DNA of 64,000 bases from Halopenitus persicus. GTDB lineage: Archaea > Halobacteriota > Halobacteria > Halobacteriales > Haloferacaceae. Made by a program: the position numbers and the translations under genes. The notes below the pieces were generated by a model. It ran no database searches. It was not told the DNA's origin and was given only the letters and a program-made list of their open reading frames with translations. Position 1 is the stretch's first letter, and each line of letters starts with the position of its first letter. Shown in pieces: positions 58,509-64,000 of this stretch. Where the stretch lies: contig NZ_AP017558.1 of assembly GCF_002355635.1 (NCBI RefSeq), positions 1,984,001 to 2,048,000 of the forward strand, in the 5' to 3' direction.

Positions 58509-59879
58509 TCACGAGGCCGTTTCGCCGTCGTCCGTCGGCTCGGGAATGCGCGGCGGATCCGTCGGACGTATCTCCGATATCCAGGCCACCCGCGGGTCGT
58601 CGACGATCGTCACTCGGTACGACCGGGCGGGCGAGAGCAGCCACAGCTGTCCCTCCTCGTTCGTCGTTCCGACCTCGACGCTGTCGTCGCTTCCGATCGC
58701 GACCGTCACGCTGGCGTTGGGGATCGGATCGCCCGTCGCTTGGTCGATCGCGGTCACCCGCACCGGGCCGGCGGGATAGCTCCGATCGACCGTGAGACCG
58801 ATCCCGTCCTGCGTGGTCGTGAGCGCGTCGCCGTCGGCGAACGTCTCGAGGTCACGTCGTTGGTGCTCGATGAAGACGTCGCCGTCCCCGGCGCTGACGA
58901 ACGTTCTGAGTCGGCCGCCATCGAAGGGGACGGTCACGCGGGTCACGCCGCCCGTTCCGAGCGTGTCCGCCGACCCGCTCCGTTCGTCGATGCGTGGATA
59001 TGCGGACAGGGTTCGTTCGAGCGCCCGCTGGCTATCGCGGCCGCTGCCGTCCGCGCTTCGATCCCAGCGGTCACCACGGTACACTTCCCGGAGGTATTGG
59101 TCGCCGTCGATCGCCGCGAGCACGACGACGTCGGCCCGCGTTTCGACGTAGATCCGATCCGGAGTGGTCCCTCCACGGAACGTCTCGAGCGCGTACTCGC
59201 GGACCGGCCCCGAGTAGACGTTCAGTCGGAAGGCAAGCGACTCGGTCCGGAGGGAGCTCCCCGCCGTCTCGTCGGCCAGCGCGGCCAACACCTCGAGTCT
59301 CGTTTGGAGAACCTCCGCCGTCGCCGCGATCCGTGCGAACTCGACCAGGAGCTCCTGGTCGCTCAACTCGCCGTTCGAGTGTGCCGCGATCGCTTGGCGT
59401 TGCCGCTCGTGGAGGCGGGCTTCCGCCCGTCTGATCGCGTCCTCGGCGGCCACGAGACGGTCGTTTCGTTCGCTCGCGGTGTCGGCGGCCTCGACGTGTG
59501 CGATTAGCTCCTCGGTCCTGATCGCGGCGGTCGTCTCGCCCGTTTCGAGCCGACTTGCCGGCCCGAGGCTCGCGCTGTGGTGTCGGATCGAGACCGTCGT
59601 CGGCTGGCCGATCGGCGGTCCCAGCACGTTGAGGCGCGTGTCGGTGCCGCTTTCCCCGGTATCGTTCCCGTCGGTGTCGTTGGTCTCGGTCTGTGGAACC
59701 GGCCCATCATCGTCCGCAAGCAGGCCGGGGATGTCGCTTCCGGCCTCCTCGCCGCCATCGGTCGTTCCGCCGCTTCCATCCGCGGGCGGGAGGACGGCGC
59801 CGCCTGCGGCGGACGCAAGCAGCAACAGCGCCGCGAACAGGACGGGGAGGGCCCTCATCGGACGGAGATCCGTCGGCAT
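58509..59879 (-). CDS. Secreted haloarchaeal protein of unknown function
   Basis: Protein of 456 residues with a Sec signal peptide (MRALPVLFAALLLLASAAGGA region, about 8-28) and an acidic Thr/Asn/Asp-rich linker (about 30-80). A helical, coiled-coil-like part follows (about 125-205, EDAIRRAEARLHERQRQ), and then a beta-rich domain. Near residue 395 a VTAIDQATGDPIPNASVTVAI segment resembles a carboxypeptidase-regulatory/Ig-like repeat. No membrane helix is seen at the C-terminus, so it may be released or held otherwise. It is divergent from the membrane-anchored HTH gene, with 145 nt between starts. Confidence 0.75.
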   Translation of the reverse strand: MPTDLRPMRALPVLFAALLLLASAAGGAVLPPADGSGGTTDGGEEAGSDIPGLLADDDGPVPQTETNDTDGNDTGESGTDTRLNVLGPPIGQPTTVSIRHHSASLGPASRLETGETTAAIRTEELIAHVEAADTASERNDRLVAAEDAIRRAEARLHERQRQAIAAHSNGELSDQELLVEFARIAATAEVLQTRLEVLAALADETAGSSLRTESLAFRLNVYSGPVREYALETFRGGTTPDRIYVETRADVVVLAAIDGDQYLREVYRGDRWDRSADGSGRDSQRALERTLSAYPRIDERSGSADTLGTGGVTRVTVPFDGGRLRTFVSAGDGDVFIEHQRRDLETFADGDALTTTQDGIGLTVDRSYPAGPVRVTAIDQATGDPIPNASVTVAIGSDDSVEVGTTNEEGQLWLLSPARSYRVTIVDDPRVAWISEIRPTDPPRIPEPTDDGETAS

Positions 59880-60024
59880 CGGTTAAAAAGTCCATCATCG
59901 TTCCACTCCCGATCGGTCCCCGCCGGCGGTCGACCCGCCCGAGTTCGGTTCCGAACGCCCGCAGTCGTGGGGGGGCCCGGCCGATGAAAAGGATTTTGCC
60001 ACGTGCACGTGACTGCACGCCTGT

Positions 60025-61458
60025 ATGCGGTGGCTCGCCCTCTGTGTCGTTTTCGCCTCCCTACTCCTCCTCGCCGGAGCACCCGCCGGCGTCGCTGCCG
60101 GTCTCGCGACGGACGGGTCCGTGGAGACCGATCCGTCGATCGCCGGCGATGACCGTTCGTCAGCGGCCGAGATAGCTGACGTCTCCGCTTCCGATCCCGG
60201 ACGGATCGCCGATTTCGACGCGTCGGCGTGGATGATCTTCGACGTCGACCTCCGGTCGACGCGCGAGGCCGACTGGACGGTCACGGTCCGATACGTCCTC
60301 GCGGACGCCAACGAGACCGCGGCCTTCGAGCGCGTCGCGGGCGGGTTCGAGGCGGGCGACGTCGGTCCTTCAGCCGACCTCTATCGTAACCTCGCGGCGG
60401 GCGCGTCGGAGGCAGCCGGTCGGGAGATGGAAATCGTCGACGTCGGCCGCGAGACGGCGCTCGATCGGGGGGTCGACCCGGACGACCTGTCACACCCCGA
60501 CACGGTCGAGAACGTCGAGGGGGAGACGGTCGCCGTCGGCGAGCTCCGACTGTCGTTCACCTGGACCGGGTTCCTCCGCGAGGACGGCGAGCAGCTCGTT
60601 CTGGACGACGCCCTCAGGACTTCGGACGGCGGGACGTGGATCCGGTCGCTCGACGCGAACCAGCGGCTGGTGATCCATCCGCCCGACGGGTACCAGGCCG
60701 ATTCGTTCCCCGGGATCGGTCTCTCCCTCGAGGACCGTGCGGTCGTCATCGAGGGGCCGCGGACCTTCGGACCGGACGACCGCATCGAGGTGGTCTACTC
60801 GCCGGCGCCCGGATCCATCACCGGGCCGCCCTGGCTGCTTCTGGCCGGCGCGATCGTTCTCGCCGCGGCGGTCATCGCGGTCGGTCTGGTCCGCTATCGT
60901 CGCCACGACGGGGCCTCGCCGGTCAGCGATGAGTCGACCGACGCCGGCGAGTCGGCCGGCGCGACAGCGAGCGAGACGGACGCCGACACGGCGAACGACT
61001 CGGACCCGTCTGCGGGGTCCAGGGGGACGGACTCCGCCGGCGGTACGGACGTGGGTGACGTGGGTGAGGTCGGACTGAGCGACGAGGAGCTCGGACCGGA
61101 TGCCGAGGGCGGGTCGGCGGACGCGTCCGGGTCGAGTGCGGGGAGCGAGTCGGATGACGGATCCGGGTCGAGTGCGGGGAGCGAGTCGGATGACGGATCC
61201 GGGTCGAGTGCGGCGACCCGATCGACGCCGGATCCGTCGTTGCTCTCCGATGAGGAGCGCGTCGAGGCGTTGCTCGACCGGAACGGGGGGCGGATGCGGC
61301 AGGCGGACATCGTCGAGGAGACCGGCTGGTCGGACGCGAAGGTCTCACAGCTGCTCTCCGCGATGGCCGAGGCGGACCGGATCGAGAAGCTTCGGCTGGG
61401 GCGTGAGAACCTCATCTCGCTCCCCGATCACGCGCCGACCGACGGCGACGAGGAGTGA
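60025..61458 (+). CDS. Membrane-anchored winged-helix regulator with extracellular domain
   Basis: Protein of 477 residues, type I topology: signal peptide (1-30), an extracellular beta-rich domain (about 65-255, WTVTVRYVLADANETAAF and later LSFTWTGFLR), one membrane helix (PPWLLLAGAIVLAAAVIAVGLV, about 267-288), an acidic low-complexity linker with a 36-bp repeat (about 300-405), and a C-terminal winged helix (DRNGGRMRQADIVEETGWSDAKVSQLLSAM, about 415-470). Such proteins could carry an outside signal to DNA, perhaps after proteolysis. The divergent secreted protein is a natural partner or target. Confidence 0.8.
   Translation: MRWLALCVVFASLLLLAGAPAGVAAGLATDGSVETDPSIAGDDRSSAAEIADVSASDPGRIADFDASAWMIFDVDLRSTREADWTVTVRYVLADANETAAFERVAGGFEAGDVGPSADLYRNLAAGASEAAGREMEIVDVGRETALDRGVDPDDLSHPDTVENVEGETVAVGELRLSFTWTGFLREDGEQLVLDDALRTSDGGTWIRSLDANQRLVIHPPDGYQADSFPGIGLSLEDRAVVIEGPRTFGPDDRIEVVYSPAPGSITGPPWLLLAGAIVLAAAVIAVGLVRYRRHDGASPVSDESTDAGESAGATASETDADTANDSDPSAGSRGTDSAGGTDVGDVGEVGLSDEELGPDAEGGSADASGSSAGSESDDGSGSSAGSESDDGSGSSAATRSTPDPSLLSDEERVEALLDRNGGRMRQADIVEETGWSDAKVSQLLSAMAEADRIEKLRLGRENLISLPDHAPTDGDEE
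61126..61213 (+). repeat. In-frame 36-bp tandem repeat
   Basis: Two perfect 36-bp units (61126-61161, 61162-61197) and a partial third encode SGSSAGSESDDG repeats in the linker of the membrane-anchored regulator. Confidence 0.9.
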
Positions 61459-61577
61459 CCGATCCCGAACATACTCGTCCACGTCCTCAGGGACCTCCGT
61501 CACGTCGCTCGATACGGAATGTCCAGACGACGACCGGTTTCGAAAGCCATTACACGGACTGGTGGTAGGTATTCACT

Positions 61578-62366
61578 ATGAAGGTGCTGGTAACCGTCAA
61601 GGAGGTGGCCGAGGTCGGCGACGACTTCGCGATCGAGGGAACCGAGATCGCCGAGAGCGACCTCGAGTACGACCTCAATGAATGGGACGACTACGCGATC
61701 GAGGCCGGCGTTCGCCTGGCCGAGGACGGGATCGCCGACGAGGTCGTCGCGCTCACGATCGGTCCCGAACGGTCCGAGGAGACGATCCGGATGGCGCTCG
61801 CGAAGGGTGCCGACCGCGCCGTCCGGGTCTGGGACGACGCGATCGCGGAAGCGTTTCTCGACGTCGACACGAAGGTCGACCTGCTCGAGGCGGTCGTCGA
61901 CGAGGAGGACCCCGATCTCGTGCTTACCGGCGTCCAGGCGGCCGACGACGCCTTCGGCGCGACCGGCGTCGCGCTCGCCGATCGGATCGGCTTCGAGCAC
62001 GCCGCCGTCGTCAACGACCTCGACCTCGACGCCGACGCCGGCGTCGCGAACGTCCGCCGGGAGCTCGAGGGCGGCGTGGAGGAGCTGACCGAGGTCGACG
62101 TTCCGGCCGTCCTGACGGTCCAGACCGGGATCAACGAGCCACGATACGCGAGCCTCCGCGGGATCCGACAGGCACAGCGCAAGGAGATCGCGACGAAGGA
62201 CCTCGCCGACATCGGCCTTTCGCCCGACGACGTCGAGGGTGCGCTGACCGTCACGAACATGTACGAGCCGGAAAGCGAGTCCGACGCGGAGATCATCGAG
62301 GGCGACCCCGGCGAGGCGGCCGGTCGCCTTGCGGAGGTCCTGCGTGAGAAGGGGGTTGATGCCTGA
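61578..62366 (+). CDS. etfB: Electron transfer flavoprotein beta subunit
   Basis: Subunit of 262 residues of the FAD/AMP heterodimer that accepts electrons from acyl-CoA dehydrogenases. The N-terminal MKVLVTVKEVAEVGDDF and YDLNEWDDYAIEAGVRLAE match EtfB. VLTGVQAADDAFGATGVALA forms the AMP-binding loop, and YASLRGIRQAQRKEI is the conserved signature near residue 195. Its stop overlaps the etfA ATG by one base (TGATG), so the two subunits are made together. The acyl-CoA dehydrogenase at 31 kb is a possible donor. Confidence 0.93.
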   Translation: MKVLVTVKEVAEVGDDFAIEGTEIAESDLEYDLNEWDDYAIEAGVRLAEDGIADEVVALTIGPERSEETIRMALAKGADRAVRVWDDAIAEAFLDVDTKVDLLEAVVDEEDPDLVLTGVQAADDAFGATGVALADRIGFEHAAVVNDLDLDADAGVANVRRELEGGVEELTEVDVPAVLTVQTGINEPRYASLRGIRQAQRKEIATKDLADIGLSPDDVEGALTVTNMYEPESESDAEIIEGDPGEAAGRLAEVLREKGVDA

Positions 62367-63325
62367 TGGCCGACCCCGCCGTCCTCGCCGTGGCCGAACA
62401 CCGTCGCGGCGAGCTGCGCGAGATCTCCCTCGAGCTACTCACGGCCGGCCGCGAGCTCGCGGACGCCATCGGCGGCGAGCTCCACGTCGCGGTCGTCTCC
62501 GGCGACGTCGAGGCGCACGCCGACTCGCTCAACCGCGAAGGCGTCGACGCGATCCACACGGTCGCGGTCGGCGAGGAGTTTGACCACTCCGTCTACCAGG
62601 GCGCCGTCGAGGCGCTGGTGGACGCACACGACCCGACGACCCTTCTCCTTCCCAACTCGGTCAACGGGCTCGATTACGCGCCCGCGGTCGCGGAGAGCCT
62701 CGGGGTCCCGCTCGTCACCGACGCGATCGACGTCGCCTATGACGACGCACTGACCGTGACCCGCGAGCAGTACGGCTCGAAGGTCGAAACGACCATCGAG
62801 GTCGACGGCGACCGGTTCGCGATCACGATCCGGGGCGGCGAGTGGCCGGCCGCGACGGGGGCCGGCGAGGCGACCATTGAGTCGTTCGACGCTGCCGTCG
62901 ATCCCGGCGAGTCCGGCGCGCGCGTCCAGGGGTACGAGGAGGTCGGCGACGGCGACGTCGACATCGCCGACGCGGACGTGCTCGTGTCGGTCGGTCGCGG
63001 GATCGAGGAGGAGGAGAACCTCGAGCTGATCTTCGATCTCGCGGAGGCGATGGGCGCGACGGTCTCGTCCTCGCGGCCGATCGTGGACAACGGGTGGCTG
63101 CCGAAGAACCGGCAGGTCGGTCAGTCGGGCAAGGTCGTGACGCCGGACGTCTACCTCGCTGTCGGGATCTCCGGAGCGGTCCAGCACGTCGCGGGGATGA
63201 AGGGAGCGGAGACGATCATCGCGGTCAACACCGATCCGAACGCGCCCATCTTCGACATCGCGGACTACGGCATCGTCGGCGATCTCTTCGAGATCGTTCC
63301 GGAACTCATCGACGACTTCGAGTAG
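62366..63325 (+). CDS. etfA: Electron transfer flavoprotein alpha subunit
   Basis: FAD-binding subunit of 319 residues. The N-terminal half (1-190) packs on EtfB. The C-terminal FAD domain carries VLVSVGRGIEEEENLEL, SSSRPIVDNGWLPKNRQVGQSGKVV and ISGAVQHVAGMKGAETIIAVNTDPNAPIFDIADYGIVGD, written here in pieces, the diagnostic EtfA signature. It lacks the N-terminal ferredoxin domain of bifurcating forms. Nearby there is no fixC/etfD gene; a membrane Fe-S oxidoreductase at 15 kb could be the acceptor. Confidence 0.94.
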   Translation: MADPAVLAVAEHRRGELREISLELLTAGRELADAIGGELHVAVVSGDVEAHADSLNREGVDAIHTVAVGEEFDHSVYQGAVEALVDAHDPTTLLLPNSVNGLDYAPAVAESLGVPLVTDAIDVAYDDALTVTREQYGSKVETTIEVDGDRFAITIRGGEWPAATGAGEATIESFDAAVDPGESGARVQGYEEVGDGDVDIADADVLVSVGRGIEEEENLELIFDLAEAMGATVSSSRPIVDNGWLPKNRQVGQSGKVVTPDVYLAVGISGAVQHVAGMKGAETIIAVNTDPNAPIFDIADYGIVGDLFEIVPELIDDFE

Positions 63326-63512
63326 CTCGCGTCGCTCGCCCGGCGCGCGGGCCGCCACGCCCGCACTCGATTCGGTCCCTTATGCGAGACCGCGAGGTCA
63401 AGACCGGTCCTGAAACCGGGTGGGATGTGACGCCCCGAGCGTCGGACGTATTCCGGTTCGTGTGGCAGTGCGTCCCGAAACCGCCGCTTCGAGCCGCCGC
63501 ATCGGAGGAAAG

Positions 63513-63521
63513 GGTATATAC
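63513..63521 (+). promoter_or_regulatory. TATA box of the HTH regulator gene
   Basis: GGTATATAC lies about 38 nt upstream of the ATG at 63555, giving a leader of about 12 nt. It supports the short start. Confidence 0.5.
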
Positions 63522-63554
63522 TCTCCCGGATGCAGAATCAATACGGAGAATCGG

Positions 63555-63890
63555 ATGTCGGGGGAAGACTTGATAGAGGTGCTCGGGAACAAGTACAACA
63601 CGGAGATCCTCGCGGCCGCCGACGACCCCAAGTCGGCACAGGAGCTCAGCGACGAGCTCGACGTCCCGATCGCGACGTGTTACCGCCGGATCGACGAACT
63701 GGAGGAGGCGGACCTGATCGAGCTACACGACCGGCCGCTCTCGGACGACCGTCGGCGGGTGAAGGTCTATCGACGGCGGGTCGACAGCGTCGTCGTGGAG
63801 TTTCACGACGGCGTCTCGATAGAGCTCACCGAGCGGACCAGCGCCGCGAACCGACTCGACGAGGCCTGGCGGAGCCTCTCGAACGCCTAG
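63555..63890 (+). CDS. ArsR/TrmB-like winged-helix transcriptional regulator
   Basis: Protein of 111 residues. The winged helix spans about 4-75: EDLIEVLGNKYNTEILAAAD, SAQELSDELDVP, recognition helix IATCYRRIDELEEADLI, and wing DDRRRVKVYRRR. The rest (VVEFHDGVSIELTERTSAANRLDEAW) may be a dimerisation helix. This is the compact form common in haloarchaea. The start at 63555 follows a clear TATA element; the frame extends upstream over the promoter. It lies downstream of etfBA, but its own promoter argues against strict co-transcription. Confidence 0.85.
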   Translation: MSGEDLIEVLGNKYNTEILAAADDPKSAQELSDELDVPIATCYRRIDELEEADLIELHDRPLSDDRRRVKVYRRRVDSVVVEFHDGVSIELTERTSAANRLDEAWRSLSNA

Positions 63891-63913
63891 CGTCCCGTCC
63901 GGGATCGGCACGC

Positions 63914-64000
63914 TCAGAAGGGCGATTCCGACCGCTCCATCATCGCGAACCCGCCGGCCTGGTCGTGGACGGTGAGTCCCCCCGCTCCGATCTCGAGCGG
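63914..64000 (-). CDS. C-terminal fragment of a gene leaving the right edge
   Basis: Minus-strand frame open from the window edge to a TGA at 63914-63916, giving the last 28 residues (ending FAMMERSESPF). The codon composition is typical of this genome, and the stop lies 24 nt from that of the convergent HTH gene. Too short to assign a family. Confidence 0.5.
   Translation of the reverse strand, partial: PLEIGAGGLTVHDQAGGFAMMERSESPF

Noticed and set aside
1-64000. tRNA, rRNA, 7S RNA or RNase P RNA genes
   Set aside because: I looked through intergenic regions for tRNA B-box-like GGTTCGAATCC and known RNA starts and found none; a covariance-model search would be decisive.

Overview
The window is GC-rich haloarchaeal chromosome. 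The predicted proteins are strongly acidic (Asp/Glu-rich, with long acidic tails on LonB, FtsY and others). The machinery is archaeal: LonB, ABCE1, SRP54/FtsY, aIF6, L31e/L39e/L18a, RFC small subunit, pantoate kinase and NadM. Many genes have a TATA-like element about 27 nt upstream of the start codon, as expected for leaderless transcripts. A Halorubrum-like member of the Haloferacales is my best guess; the sequence alone does not prove the genus. I recognised no rRNA or tRNA gene and no CRISPR array.

Layout. 1-9.7 kb is housekeeping: an acidic zinc-ribbon protein leaving the left edge, the tRNA 2-thiolation enzyme NcsA, an SDR, YbjQ, NadM, LonB, a CPBP protease, pantoate kinase and AspRS. 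9.7-20.2 kb holds small membrane and MaoC proteins, UppP, a biotin ECF transporter operon (bioY-bioM-bioN) behind a BirA-type operator, a large membrane Fe-S oxidoreductase, threonine aldolase, a DCC protein, a YhhQ transporter and an RHH regulator. 20.2-23.1 kb is AT-richer and island-like: a P-type ATPase remnant, a DUF2238-like membrane protein and an NSS transporter. 23.1-31 kb is the translation and targeting block: EMC6-like, ABCE1, SRP54, FtsY, prefoldin alpha, L18a, aIF6, L31e and L39e.

31-46 kb contains glutaryl-CoA dehydrogenase, an amidotransferase, an alpha/beta hydrolase lacking its nucleophile, AlaRS, BKACE, RlmE and GNAT. It also holds an unusual fusion of a complete SAMP2-like ubiquitin-fold modifier to a peroxiredoxin-like domain, an HxlR/VOC-dioxygenase pair, and RFC small subunit interrupted by a 712-residue intein. 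46-52.8 kb has a PiT phosphate transporter preceded by a 42-aa membrane microprotein, a CBS/DUF21 protein, a glutaredoxin with a cysteine-free redoxin, Sua5, and a solitary Cas4-like protein that seems to lack its nuclease motif. 52.9-54.6 kb is a probable IS200/IS605-derived scar followed by two AT-richer genes. 54.6-64 kb holds a PfkB kinase, a methyltransferase, a pilin-like protein, a secreted protein divergent from a membrane-anchored winged-helix regulator, etfBA, and an HTH regulator.

Functional links. EtfBA, the Fe-S oxidoreductase at 15.1 kb and the acyl-CoA dehydrogenase at 31.1 kb could form one electron route from acyl-CoA to quinone. NcsA and the SAMP2-like domain belong to one sulfur-transfer pathway in Haloferax. 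Across the window there are many short perfect tandem duplications. Those in coding regions have periods divisible by three, while those between genes often start at a stop codon and have any period.
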